Assembly (NCBI GenBank): GCA_030770545.1
Contig: CM061091.1
Coordinates: 11,526,501 to 11,590,500 of the forward strand
DNA length: 64,000 nucleotides
Direction of reading: 5' to 3'
Origin: Macropodus opercularis
Taxonomy: Eukaryota > Chordata > Actinopteri > Anabantiformes > Osphronemidae
This document shows positions 25,706 through 38,502 of the stretch, piece by piece. Both the position numbers and the translations under genes were made by a program. Positions within the stretch are counted from its first letter, which is position 1; the number at the start of each line of letters is the position of its first letter. A model generated the notes under the pieces. That model did not search any database and was not told where the DNA came from. It saw only the letters and a program-made list of their open reading frames with translations.

Positions 25706-26010
25706 CTCCTCGTGCTTGCCTGTCATCTGCGACCAGCGCGCCACAGTGCAACGCAACACACTGCAGTGCCATGATCCAGAAACCCCACATTAACACTGGG
25801 ATTTCACCCAGAGATTATTTAAGTGTGGCATGCCTGCCAGGCAGGGTTCTTCTCTGTAATCTCTGCAGCCCTGTGAATAGAGTAGGACTGGGAAAGAGGG
25901 GATTTGGAGCAGTTTGAGGGCTGATTGGGTTCTAGAACGGGTACACTGTGGGCTTTTAGGCATTCCCAATATTTCAGTTCCATATGGAGTTGGATTTAGG
26001 TGGTGGGGGT

Positions 26011-26075
26011 GATAGCTCAATGTGTCACAGAGAAACTGAGGTTAAATCCCTGGCAGAATGATCCTCTTCTTCTCC
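26011..26075 (+). mobile_element. Possible tRNA-derived SINE fragment
   Basis: GATAGCTCAATGTG (26011-26024) resembles a Pol III A box and GGTTAAATCCC (26040-26050) a B box, in the correct order and strand. The spacing is shorter than in a tRNA, so at best this is a deleted, dead copy. No SINE tail was recognised. Confidence 0.3.
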
Positions 26076-26089
26076 GGTAGCTATGTATC

Positions 26090-29000
26090 CTTCTGAGGTT
26101 TGCAAAGTAATTTAATTTGAGGTAATTGTAGCGAGGATCCATAATTAAAAGGATTAAAATGCATGCCATTTATAGATGGGCAAAAGGAAATGAAATGATG
26201 AGGCCGCTGGCACCGTTTCTGCTCATGCCCCATACATGCCTTTCCTTTCATATCCACTCTTTTGTCAGTGAATTCAGATTTCCATTATTTAATGTGTCAC
26301 AGGATTCAAATGTAGGATAAAAATAACAACAGACACGCACAACAATGACACCACACGTCTGGCTGCTAGCTAAATATTTTAAGCTTGTGTACATTTCATT
26401 TATTTTATCTTTTAATGTGGTTGTCACTGGCTCGTACGGTTTTGCTTGTGTCTCAGGAAATGTGCGTCAATGTGTCTGTGCGATGACAGAGCGTGTCCTC
26501 AACTCAACATGGTCACCCTCTCACAGCGACAGAGGTCTTTGACCCCATCAGAGTGTCAGAGTGACTGCTGATTTTTTGACATTGAGAGGGGAACAGACAA
26601 AGCTATTCATCAAATATCCAATGACTGAGAGGACTGCAGGAGGAATGGATTTTGACAGAGTGCCATTTACAATTTACTAGCTATTCTTTGCTACTTCAGT
26701 TGAAGACTTTGTCAGAGGAGCGAAGCAACAGTGCTGTTAACTTATTTTTTGGCCCGGTTTTATTAGAAATGTTTTAAACAATCTCTTCTTCACCAAAGAA
26801 CCTCATGTCTTATCATCGACTGTTTCGTGACACTGGAAAGACACCGTGACACACGGTAATTGACCTATACTATACCAGCGAGAAGCATGTTACGAGTGCT
26901 GTATTCATGAAGTGAGAAAAACTTGAAATTGGAAATTCATAGTTATTCAACACAACAGTGACGGAGAACATTCCCAAGAATTTATTTTGAATGTACGGGT
27001 CCCCAAAATCAAATCTTTCTATCAGCCCAGTGTCAGTGTCTCCATTAGTAGGTAAACCCATGTTCATCTGCCTTGTAATTTCATATTTTAATGACATATG
27101 GCGACATGTGCACCACATACACCTGACTGAACTCTCCTTTCATCCTCATGCCATATCTTCTGTGGTTGCATTCTGGAAAGAGCCATTACAACAGGAGCGG
27201 CAGGGGAGACTTGTGATGATAGGAACAGATGTAAGGATTTACGAGTCTCGATGCTTAGGATTTACACAAGGCAGCATAATAAAAATATTCTCTTATCATC
27301 ACACCCTCAGAGAGCTAGTGAGGGGACATAATCCTTGAGATTAGCTTGATTGATTTGTTTCTTGCTAACAGGATTCAAAATAGCAAGCGCGTTGTGATCT
27401 TTCTTCTTTATCAAAACATGTGCAATGGAAAAGAAAATGTACAGTGAAAGCACAATGAATTCTGGTGCGCCTTACTGACTCGAATGACATAATTGGAAGA
27501 AAGGCTTTTTAAATGAGCTAGAACCTTTCACATTTACAAAAGGAGGTACACAGATAAAAGGTCATGCTATAGTGGAATGCGACACTGACAGAGAAGTCCT
27601 TTAGCACAGCTGAATGTCAAAGCTTAAAGAAAACTTGACATAAACACCAGTCATCCGCTTATTACGACAAGACTTTTTTATTGACTGAGAGAACCATGAT
27701 CTGATTCTAAACACAAGCAACTGTTAATCAAAAAAGTCAAGAGAGACAGTTTAAATGGAATTATCTTTTATCCAGATGGTGACTGTCACCATAACTATAT
27801 TCTGGCGATTATCAAAATAAAATCCTGCCTGTCTGCTTTTGTTGGCAGGGCAGGTTATTTTCATTTTCCAAATCATGTAGTGAAGGTTGCTGCTTGAAGA
27901 ACGTGCAGGTTTTTAAGTCATTATAATTTGTCCAAGGCCTCTGAAATCTATCCTTGAGCTCCGAGCTTTTCAGATTCTTGATAATCGTCTATCATTAGAT
28001 GCTTCCAAATTTTGTCTGACCCTGTATATGCTTTCATCACTCCTGAAGCTGAGTGATTTGCCAGAGGAAGAGGGATGTCTGCAGAGGAGCCTCCCAATCT
28101 AGGTAACAGTTCAAATGTCCTTGACAAGTGCGCAGTTTGCAAAGGAGCAAATTTAATTCCCATGGTTTGAAATTTAAAAGGTATCACCTGCTGTAATTGC
28201 TTGACTAGGGAATCCATAAATCATTGTTCAGTAAGGTCATCTTGTAATTTCTTCTCTAATGCTGGCATTTATTTTCCTAACATCCTCTCTTTCTTCTCAT
28301 TTAATCTCACTAGGTCATTTGAAAGATTAATTGCTGCCATCTTCAAAAACAACAAATTAGTTTCACGCGTGTCCCAACATTAAGACTGAGTAACCGCACA
28401 CATATCAACAAATACGCAGTCAAAATAATGTTGTACTACATTGCAGCTAGATGTCACATGGATTTGTCACTGTTCTTCCTTTTCCTAAACGATCAGGATA
28501 AAAGTGGTTTAAGGCAAGACTGGTATGTGCTTTTCTGCAATGTAAAGCCCATTTTACCACAGTTTTCACACCTGATTCTTTGTATGTACTACTATAGGTA
28601 AACAACCATTTATTAGTATATATTTTTTAAATTATTACTTTTTATTTTTGGAATTATTATGTATTTACGGTGACTAAAACCCACATTTGAACATGCTAGG
28701 TGAAAGTGTCTTTTTCTCAATTGCAGGCTTGATAGGAAATAAAAAAAGTTTCAGTATCAGATCTTTCATGCGTTTTTACCAACAGTTATACGGATCATAT
28801 GTGAGGCCATATTGTAGCTCCAGTTCTTGTCACAGATGGAGATGGGAAGAGCCTTCTGGGTAGCACAGGCCTCCTGCAAGGATGTGATGGACACTTAATT
28901 ACTTGGCTGACAGAAGTTATTCGCCACCTGCACCCAACAGGGGTCTCTGCCAGGCCCTGACCTCCACTTTCTCCCGGTGCACCTACCAGCTCAGAAAGCA

Positions 29001-31064
29001 CTTTCATGCATATGGCTATCACTCACGTCTCATGCTAACATTTGCAGGGTTTTTTTTTAGTACTTTCCTTTGTGCTCTTGGATTTCTAAACAGATGCTCA
29101 AGCAACACGTGCGCTGTGAAAAGCACAGGACTTATGGAAACACATTTTTAGAGATGTGATAAATCTGAAAACAACTTTATCACTTGCAGATTTGATTTGA
29201 CTCATTAAATCGGTATCAGTCAAGTCATAGAAGATTTAACATTTCTGCATGTTGCATTCTGTGCTGTGTGTGTGAATGATGCATTAAAGAACAAGTCGTA
29301 ACTCTGCAATAGCTGTTGTGTGACTCAACTTCATGGTGAATTGTCCTCTTATAGGTGAATGTCCAACTAAACATTCTGTCGTACTCACATGTGATGTGAT
29401 CATGTGATCCTCTGGCCTTAAATATATAATATTTCAAATCTTCCGTTAACACCTTAACACCTTAACACCACTGCAGCCGAGGCAGATGGTTCTCGGTGTT
29501 GAGGGGGAGGTGCTAACTTTTTCCATCACTGCCAATTTAATGCATGAACAAGTTGTAAATTTTGACACATTTGCTTACTTAACAGAGAGACATAGTTGTG
29601 AACTGCATGACCTAGTGGAACTTGTGTTTTACTGTGAGACGGAAAAAACAGATGCGGATAAACTGGTAATGCCACTAATCATTGTGTGAAGAGTACAGTT
29701 TAGGTATCTTATGCCTCTTCTATACACTGTATTATGTGACCTTGAACTAAACTAGAGGATCTCATATCCATTTAACTAATTGCACTTTTAATAGACAATA
29801 ACACACAATCTATTCCCCGAGGTAATTATGAATAGATGTATTTGTAGCCAGCACATGCAACGGTATTACGAGTATTAACAGAGAACGAATGTAGCTCAGC
29901 ATTGCAATTACAGTTGTCTCATGGGATTAAAACTGTTCTGCTTTAGTATCAGATTCCTTCAGGCTCAAGGTAATGATCAACATAGAGGATGACATGTCTC
30001 TGTCAATACATCACTGCAGAACCTCACCAGTTTTTCTCACCTCTCTTATTTTTAGTTTAGTTTTAGTTTTGTTTTTTTTGGGGGGGGGTTTGCTTTTGTG
30101 AACTAAACAGTCACTGCACCTGGTGTGTTCTAGTCCTTTTTATGTTAATCCATTATGCTCATTACTACATGTGTGGGATTCACTGGAAGAGCACATGCCT
30201 GGAAAGCTAAAATAATTTCATGAATACTGAGCACTGTATCAGCTGTTGCTCCTTTTGGTTACTGGCCATTTATTTGTCCTTGATGTTTATTGTGACCGAA
30301 CCTAGAAGAAAAATATGAAAAGATAAAAGTAATTTTCTTTTTTTTTCTTTTCTTTTTGCAAAAAATACCAAATACAGTCTATGATAATAATATCACTGGT
30401 TAAATCCTTGTTAAACGATAAAATATTGGACTGTAATAATTGTGTTAATTTAAAAAGAACAGCATTGAGGTAGACCTAAACAGTATACTTACAACGCATC
30501 ATGGAAGTGTGTACTGTTTCTGTGGTAAACCAAAAGCTAAAATAATAGTCTCCTGCATAAACTGTGGTAAACCACCAAAGTCAAACTTGCCTTTTATAAA
30601 TTATTTGTTAATGCTATTTATTTTGCAAAAGCACTATAGTGTTTTTATTCCAAATTGATATGAGACGACTACACAAATACAGAAAGCATTGTTGTCCTAT
30701 GCCAAGGTGAAGATGCTAAACGTGTGGATGTGAGCAGATGTCGGCATCACAGAAACATGAGCAGAAAATATAAAAACTCCGGTATTATCTTTCTATCCCT
30801 TTATCTTTCTAGGTTGTTTAACCAGAAATGGATGTGATCCACCGTTAGGATGGGAAGGTATAAAGTACCGACTGACTTAAACTAGAAATTAGATTATCTG
30901 AGCTGATCTGCGTAAATGCATTTAAAAATACTTCAGAGTATCTTAATGTATTTTCTTATATTTCATATTAGGTATCATTAGAGTTAAAGTATATACTATA
31001 GCTGTAGTTATCAAATGACTCATTTGTGCCATACAGAGATAGTAAAATGAATGGACAGATGAAC
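26090..31064. other. Intronic DNA, with a possible conserved non-coding block
   Basis: The stretches 26095-26215 and about 27900-28345 have features common in vertebrate conserved regulatory DNA: TAATTA/AATTAA homeodomain-type cores and moderate, non-repetitive composition. Conservation itself cannot be seen from one sequence. A small tandem repeat of CCTTAACA occurs at 29450-29467 and a T8G9 run near 30071-30088. No gene was recognised. Confidence 0.35.
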
Positions 31065-31093
31065 GGGTGGAAGGATGGATGGATGGGTGGATG
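31065..31093 (+). repeat. (GGAT)n-like microsatellite
   Basis: About seven imperfect GGAT/GGGT units. Confidence 0.75.
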
Positions 31094-31380
31094 TTGACAA
31101 GACAGATAACTATCAAAGTAGAGGTCTGGATGTCAGATGTGTTACTTGTATCAGAGACGGCAGTGATGTCAAAAAGTCTACTAGCATTATTCTCTTCAAG
31201 CTCTGGCTGGTAAAGTAAACATAAGCAAAGTCGCGCAAAGAATCCCGAATCGGGCGAAACAGATGTGGAATAAAATGTTACCAGAAAAGGCTAATGTTCC
31301 ATGATGTTCTGGATTCTAGTGCATACAGAGGAACAAGCAGTCCACGTTGGCTTTTGTTTCTGCAGCACACTACCAACCTC

Positions 31381-31383
<3 letters not shown>

Positions 31384-31411
<28 letters not shown>
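31384..31411 (+). repeat. Poly-C run of 28 bases
   Basis: Twenty-eight uninterrupted C bases lie between CTG and AGCTGG. The G-rich complement could form a quadruplex and the C strand an i-motif. The exact length is suspect, because polymerases slip on such runs. The Pro-rich frame it produces is an artefact. Confidence 0.93.
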
Positions 31412-31979
31412 AGCTGGCTTACATTTGGGTTGCTTGGTCACAAAGCACCGTAATGTCTTTTGGCTGCAGGCACGAGTTTGAACGCAGAGGCAGAGTGAAG
31501 ATATACAGTAGCTTAGTCTAACCACAGACAGGGTGGAAGGTGTTCTCTACAGTGCAGCGGAGTTCATGTTTGCCTTTACTGGTGCCTCCAGCACAGGCAG
31601 CAGTTTTTCACCAGTTTGTTAATCAAGTTTGCTTCCTGCACTTTTTTATTCTCTCACACATTTTTGACAGAAGGTGTCGTTTTTCTGTACGAGAGATTCA
31701 TGAGAATAGTCTAATCCGCCCTTCTTTGCCCCACTCCTCTATGTTATCAGCACAGTACACTTTTCTCTTCATAAGAAAGTCCAGGCACGTCTGCAGCTGC
31801 TGCATCAACGCATTTTCATCGTACCTTCTGACATTTTGTAAGTTGCTTGTTTCTCTTTAAAAAGAAAACTTAAAAACCCATTACAGTACGTCAGTAGCCA
31901 TCCTTGAGATTGGGATTCAGGTTAAACCAAGCATTCACTCCTCATTTGAACTGGATAAAGTAAAGCTAAATCTATTAGG

Positions 31980-32190
31980 GATCCTTTGTTTGTTTGCTCT
32001 AGGTACACCAGCTATCAAAATGGTCCCGCTGAGCACAATTTAAAATACTTGACCATGTCTAATGCACAGCATTTTCAGTAAATGTGGCATGTCAGCGTGT
32101 GTCAGTCCTCTATTTCAGCAACACTTGTTAGGTTCACCACACTTCTGCTATGATGCAGTTGGTTAAACTGCATTTGAACTGTCTACCCAG
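31980..32190 (+). repeat. Dispersed repeat of unknown family, copy B
   Basis: This is the second copy of the repeat seen at 18548-18785, in the same orientation. The best-matching part runs from TTTGTTTGTTTGCTCT to ATGCACAGCATTTTCAGTAAATG (about 31986-32092), and a second matching part is CAGTTGGTTAAACTGCATTT followed by GAACT (32156-32180). Substitutions and small indels are spread throughout, as expected of an old repeat. Confidence 0.65.
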
Positions 32191-34986
32191 GTCTTTTTCC
32201 AACAGCTCTGCTACATAATATCTAAATCGATACATTTCACCTGCGATACAGTGTTACACAAATTAAACTGAATAGTAAATTGTAAGAATAAGTTTAGATG
32301 TTAAAGGAAGGATAAATGTTTTAATCTGTGTGTATAAAATGTGTGTTATTAAATAATATTTTCTAAATACAACTTTTTTTTTTTTTTTTTTGCGTGTGGC
32401 CAAGTACGCACTATTGCCCTTGATTTCGATCCAGCTGAAAACAGGATTTGTACCTCCTGTTTGGAAGCTCTTTTGTCTTGCAGCCATTGAGGTGATAGTT
32501 CTTTTTGCTTTGCTTTTCTCCACCACTCCTCCTCACTGCAGCAGAGTAAAAGGCTGGAGTCTCCAACTGTAAGAACCTCTGGGGGTGGCTTAACCCAGAA
32601 AGATACATTTGTGTTGTACAGTAGAAGATGAGCAGGAAAGGTCAGTCACAGAGTGCCCCTGCGCTGTTAAAACATCTGACACAGTGCTCGGTAGACTCTA
32701 TGGTCTGGCAACAGTATCTAATGCAGGACAACAGCAAGCATCCAGTTACCAGGAGCAGAACCTTTTATTAAAATCATTATTGAAGTTCAAAATATAATAT
32801 GAAGAGTCTGATTAAGCGTTACTTTTAAAAGTATGCCGTTACTGCTGCATTAGCAACAACAACAACTATACATGAATAATAGTTATCTGTCCACACAGAA
32901 GAACCATCAACTTAGCTTTTGAATCGGGCAAGAAAATATATTGACTCTTAAAGCGATAGATACATTTTAAATGTAACTTTACTAAAATTGTAGAACTGAT
33001 AGAATATTCCACTTATAGTGAATGTGAAGTTAACCCCTAGGGTGGCACAGTAAAGCTTTGAAGGAGACCGAGTGAAGAGGGCAAGAAAGGTAAAACTAAA
33101 GAAGCCAGTAGAAACCCTGCCTCCTGTTATTACTAATGTCTAAGTTATCCAGTATCCTTTGAATAAAGGACTAAAAACTGTGATCGTCAATCAACAGGAC
33201 AGTGTCCAAGAGCACGTGGTGTTACCGTGTTGTAGGCTACTGACCCTGACTGAAAAGCTACTATTACAGACATACAAAACAATATCCAAGAAAACTCATG
33301 TAACTGCTGCCACTAATGCTGCCACAAATGTCCTAAACTACTGAATATATAACATGCAATGTCCAGTGTGTGAACAAAACCAAGTGACGTATTTTATGAT
33401 GATGAAGAGTGGAAAATAATTATACTTCTTGGTACTTCTTTATTTCTACCAGAAATCCTACAAGCAACAGTAGTAGACTTGCTGAGCATCCTCACACCAT
33501 GTTGTAAACAGTACTTAGCAGGAAAATGTGTGGGTCCAGTTCAGAGCAACTTCTGTTGAAAATTTGAATTGCAAATAGATCTAAGAATAGTTTTAAGTAA
33601 GGTCTAAGCCAATATTATTTATCGGTAATCGTGGAAAATATGTAAATCACAGCGTTCTTTAAGTCTTTGTATTTTTGTTTTGTTTTTGTTTCCCACCTTG
33701 ACTCTGCTTTTCTTTTCTTCCATCTTGCGCATTGTTTTTTCTATCTCTGATGACCCTTCACTTCCATTCCACAGCTTCTTGTTCTTTTTTTATTTCGACT
33801 CCTTCCTGCCCTTCATCTCCTCTCATGAGAAGCTTCTGCCTGGCCTCAAAGGGAGCACTAGAAAGTCTCCATGAGCGGGTATACTGTAGTACTCTCACAT
33901 GGATGCATCCAGCATGTTGCTCTGTTCTGCACATCCACCCAACCCTCGGTAGCCTTTAGTCTAGATCACAAGACTCGCCTTCAAATTTGCTGCATAAAGG
34001 CGTAATTCAATGTCTTGCTGTACACAGACTTCCATGCCATTCACCCTTTTAGCAAACTGTGAAGCAGCTTTCTATAAATACAAGCTATATAGCTATATAA
34101 TACACATCATTCAGTTGACAGCAATGGACTGGCGGTTAAGATATATGTAAGTAACTGTATGTGATGGGGGATGAAGAGGTCACAAATAAGCCCTACAGTA
34201 AACCTTGAGTGTACACAGATTTAATTTGCCAGATGTTTCTTGTGGGTTTTTGAAAGGCAGCTGGAGACTCTGGCAGGGCACTTTGTGCCTCCATGCTGGA
34301 CCAAAACAAAGCCTCATTTGTCCCAAATAAAAACATCTGGGCCTGCGTAACAGCCTGGATAAACAAACAAGCCCTATGGACACTAAATCGCCTACACTCC
34401 ATCACTCTCACTCGCTCTCTACCTGTTCCCCGTTGCCATTCTGAAGGATGTAGGCTGGTTGTATGGGACTGATATATCAAAAGCGATAGTGTGCATCCAA
34501 TTAATTAGCCAAACGTTATCTCATTAGTAATAGCTTGCAGACTTAAACAAGAAAACTCCCGTACACTAGCAAACAACCTCTGGCCAAAAACGAGGATGAT
34601 TCTCTCCTCCTCTGTAACCTCTGATCTGTAGATGCTGAGTAGGAGGATTGAAAGGGAGGCATGCGAATGCCGTTTGGTCGAAGTGTCCATCGTTAAACAA
34701 CTATTGCTCATGGCTCACATTTATTCAACGGCTTCTGCAGAATTAAACAGGCCCACCCCCAGCTCCTCCTAATGACTCCATATCAGGAGGAAATCTAATG
34801 GTTTCTTTGTCTTTAAGTTATCTGTCTTTGTGGACATCTGCAACATTTGCACAGTGCTGTAAGCAAAAGTCAGCACCATCTGACACAGTTCTAAATCCCT
34901 TGCATTCCTCAACACCTGTGCCTCAATGTTATTTAAAGCACTCAGGCTCTGCACCAAACATCCGCCACCAGCTATTTGCTTGTCTG
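32191..34986. other. Intronic DNA, nothing recognised
   Basis: It holds a run of 18 T (32374-32391) and a T/C-rich stretch at about 33665-33835. The frames at 33680-33959 and 34180-34480 overlap in several frames and are not supported as genes. The block 34225-34390 has the look of conserved non-coding DNA, without proof. Confidence 0.45.
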
Positions 34987-35010
34987 GTGTGTGTGTGTGT
35001 GTGTGTGTGT
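34987..35010 (+). repeat. (GT)12 microsatellite
   Basis: Uninterrupted GT run. Confidence 0.9.
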
Positions 35011-36149
35011 GCGCTGTGAGAACATAGACTTTTTGAGCATAGTAAACATGAGCAAACTAGCTCTGTAGAGACAAAGAACCACTAAACAATGTGTGAGCCA
35101 CTTGAACTAAAGGGAACATGGTGTTACATACGTGTCTACTGTATATAGAAAAGCTACAACTTCACATAATGAGCTGAATGATGATGATGATGAGGATCGT
35201 CTATTTCTCTTTTTTAAAAAAGGAATTTGAGATACTATTGCTAACCAGTGCTGACATACTTTTCACATTTTCAGTTGCTATGTCACAAAGCACCAGATTT
35301 GCATGTCACTGATCAAACCAATTGGTAGATATAAAAATGAACTGTTGATTATCATTTATTACAAATAAAGCACGTCACAAACAAAGATTCAGGTACATTA
35401 ATTTGTACTTGAGAGAAGCTACACATTTGCAGCTACACTAACATTATTCTGCTCTGTGTTGGTGAACTGGTCTTTTAATTTGAAATGCTTGCATTTTTAA
35501 AAAACACAAGCCGTTGAAACAGAATTAAATGAGCCATCTGTTCTGACACGGTCTTTCCAATTAATTTGAAAACACAAAATCGACTGTATTTTATAACTTC
35601 TCTTTCTAACTTTACAAGCGACCCCGCGGTATTTCACTTTGCCGCATCTATTTTAGCCACGCTTGTTTGTTTGTTGAGTACAATGAAGTACATGCCCAGC
35701 AGCCACTTATCTTTAGTTGTAGTGTCACGGTATGCTGTGCTTATCATTTGTCCACAGCTCTTCAAGGTTTCAGCAAGAGTAGCAGGATGTCACTTGATAC
35801 CCCCCGGGCTTTTCAAAGTCATACGGGTCTCAGCAGTGACAGATTTTTGATTATGCCGTTCGCAGGCACAGCTATGCTACTGTGCATGAGCTGGCGATAA
35901 AAGACAGCATACAATCAAAATATGATGTTCAGGGACACTGACAATATGCTCAATCAATCAACAACCAGTTCATGTGATGTCATACTGATTGCAATCTGTG
36001 AATTCACAATGTAATGCAATGTAATGGTAAGTCAAATATGCCACCGTGTGTCTGCTATAAAGAAATAGTTTTTCTCTTTGTTATCAACTACATGGACATG
36101 TTGACAGTTTTACAATCGAACGAGTCAGAAAAACAAGAGGTGGAGTGGG
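35011..36149. other. Intronic DNA, nothing recognised
   Basis: It contains a short (GAT)n run at about 35177-35193 and a doubled AATGTAATGC unit near 36007-36024. Open frames at 35566-35900 show no domain. Confidence 0.5.
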
Positions 36150-36305
36150 AGTGAAGTCACCAACGGTACCTAATAGTGTCAGGGGTTCAATCCCCAGTTG
36201 TTGAAATGTCCTTGGGCAAGAGTCTGACCCTCTGATGGAATCTACTGACATGCATGTACAGTACATTCATGACGTGCAACCGTTTTAGACAAAAGCATGA
36301 ATGAC
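36150..36305 (+). mobile_element. tRNA-derived SINE relic
   Basis: GGTTCAATCCC at 36184-36194 is a good Pol III B box. It is followed by TGTCCTTGGGCAAGAGTCTG (36208-36227), a stretch typical of a widespread group of teleost tRNA-derived SINEs, which usually reads TGTCCTTGGGCAAGACACT. Near the end, TTTTAGACAAAAGCATGAATGACT resembles the usual tail, GGATAAAAGCGTCTGC followed by AAATGACT. The A-box half is poorly preserved. Old and inactive. Confidence 0.6.
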
Positions 36306-38465
36306 TTTTATTGCAAAATGGCATGTGGTTGGTTTGGACAGGTTTATATGGATATACCTAGTGCTTGGGTGATAGATGTGTTTAATATGTAAAGAAATCT
36401 ATAGTGACTAGTTTTTCATGTACTCAATCACTTTTATTTTGTACTGTGCTAGTATTATTTACAGTGTTTCCCCCGACACTAAATGTGACAACCTCAAGCC
36501 AATTCATTATTTTTCCATTAAAAAAATCAGGTATTTTTCTCTTTATAATTTCGCATATTGTATCTAGTCTACATTTGTTCCAGGTAACCAGTGGCAACTG
36601 CATATGAACACGCTGAGGCAGACGTATCACTGGCTTATATTAAATACTCTGACACACTTATGGGTATCGCTTTAAACAGAACATTTCAGCTCTATACCTT
36701 AAGTGGTCTTTCAATCAGGCTTTGTCTCTGCATTGTCTCAAACAGCAGGTATGCAGAGATAAGCAGGGGAAATGGCTGATTCAAATTATCCTCTGCTGCT
36801 CTCTGGGGCCACTGATTTTACCAATCTACATGCAAATTGTCATGTTTATTACAGGGGGGAATTGGCAAAGCACAATGTGTCCTCGATTAATGACCAGTTT
36901 TGCTTTTATGTTTAAAAAAACTAAATGCAAAAGACACAAACATCTGATTCTGCTGTAACTGATACCTAATTTGCTAAAATATGTGTATATGGTCTAATTC
37001 ACAAGTCAGTCAGTTGCTTGATTCCCTCTATTTCACATATCCACAATTAAATTCAAGGAAATCCATGACATCATCAATATCCCTCATTGAGATGATTTAC
37101 ATTAGTCTACTTAAAAGCAAAAAGATAATTGAATTGCCTGTAAACAGCTCTCCTGCACATTCATATGGGCAGCATCCTTTCATTTCAATCTCTCTTCCCC
37201 AGATGTCTACACACTTGTCCACAGTCTCATTTAAGAAACTCACCCAGCAGTCTCCTGTGTGCCATGTATTATTGTTCTCTGTGGTCTTCAACTATGATAA
37301 CATGTGTCGTGGTTAAACTACTCGCAGGCCATTTAGTCTGATGAGCTCTACCTACATGCAGAAGAGGGGCCACTTCTTAACTTTTAGGCCTGTTTCCTCA
37401 ACATGTAAAAAAAAAAAAAAAAAAACAACAACCATAAAAATAGCACATGGACATTTTTGGACATGTGTTTTATTTTCTAATTGAGGTCACAGCAGCCAGT
37501 TGATACAGTTGAAAGCTGCAGATATTCTCTGCAGAAAAAAAGTCATTCATTCACTGGGAACATATTTTCAAGCTCAATCTTTATTGAAAAAAAAATATTA
37601 CTATTACTAAATACTACTAATCGATGTTTTTACATTTAAGTTCTGGTCTAAAGAAGGATTTACATAGTCCATGTAATTTGTGAATCAGTAGCATGACAAA
37701 TCGTATTTTCTATTTTAGGAAAGAACTGATGAATTCATTATCTTTTGAAGCTTGATATATAAACACAGACAGAATTAGTTACCTTTTGAAAAGAGGAAAA
37801 ACTCAGAAGAGATGATTTCTTCAAATAGCAGAGCTCTATTACATGTCATGCATTATGCATGTTTTCTTCTTTCGAATGATTCCACCCAAAACACTAATTG
37901 TTAGATTTTATTTTACAACTAAACAGTGACGCATGTTCATCAGAGCACCTGCCACTCGTACTATACTTGAGATTGTGCTGTTGGCCGCCAAATTCCACCA
38001 GATAGAGGAAGAAACATTACCTCCAAACACACCCAGAGAAGCAGCAAACAGAACCTGAGATCAAGGGGAGAAAGATTGTAAATTACGCCAGAATTCATTA
38101 GACTCATGTAATTACTGTATAGGTGGTGCATTTCACTGTGGACCCATGATGTTGCACCACTGACCTTTCACCCCTTAATCCTGTCATGGCATATGAAGGA
38201 ACATAATTGCTGGTTTCCTCGTTACCAGGGTGCTTCATACAGCAGCAGGTGGGGCCGGGGAAGAGACTGCGATTCCCACAGCAGCAACTCTTTGCTTTAA
38301 GTTCCAATTTTTGTATCACTGTATCATTATCAGCTCCCTCCTTTTAAAATATAATTTTCAGTTATAACACTTCATTGTTTGTGATATTTTTATGCAGCTT
38401 AAGTGCATCTACAGGGTCAATGTTGAAGGATACATATAGATTATAAAATTACTTCTATACTTATA
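36306..38465. other. 3' part of the last intron, nothing recognised
   Basis: It holds a run of 19 A at 37407-37425 and AT-rich DNA. No additional exon was found between the SINE relic and the acceptor at 38502. Confidence 0.5.
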
Positions 38466-38502
38466 TTTTGACATATATTTTCTTCTTCATCTTCTTCTTC
38501 AG
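38466..38502 (+). promoter_or_regulatory. Splice acceptor of the last pcdh9 intron
   Basis: A run of TTC/CTT units forms a strong polypyrimidine tract that ends in CAG at 38500-38502, directly before the conserved GPLGPRG codons. A branch-point-like TTGAC (YTNAY) places its A at 38471, about 31 bases upstream of the AG, a normal distance. The junction is phase 1, because two exon bases precede the first full codon. Homology to the protocadherin tail begins exactly at this site, which is the main support for it. Confidence 0.85.

Larger units (their letters stand above)
1..38502 (+). other. pcdh9: Presumed last intron of pcdh9 (5' end outside the window)
   Basis: This is inferred from the 3' exon: the preceding exon is not visible, so at least 38.5 kb lies between it and the last exon. 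PCDH9 is known in vertebrates for very large introns, so the length is expected. I looked for a flanked exon with protocadherin-like tail sequence and found none that I could support. A short alternative exon of about 100 bases could escape reading by eye. The stretch is AT-rich and holds simple repeats and decayed transposons, listed separately. Confidence 0.7.

Noticed and set aside
25353..25793. Longest open frame in the window (146 codons)
   Set aside because: It is produced by a CT-rich tract, is low in complexity and has no domain, and a similar artefact frame occurs on the other strand.
31294..31521. Proline-rich 75-codon frame
   Set aside because: The Pro run is the translated 28-C homopolymer.
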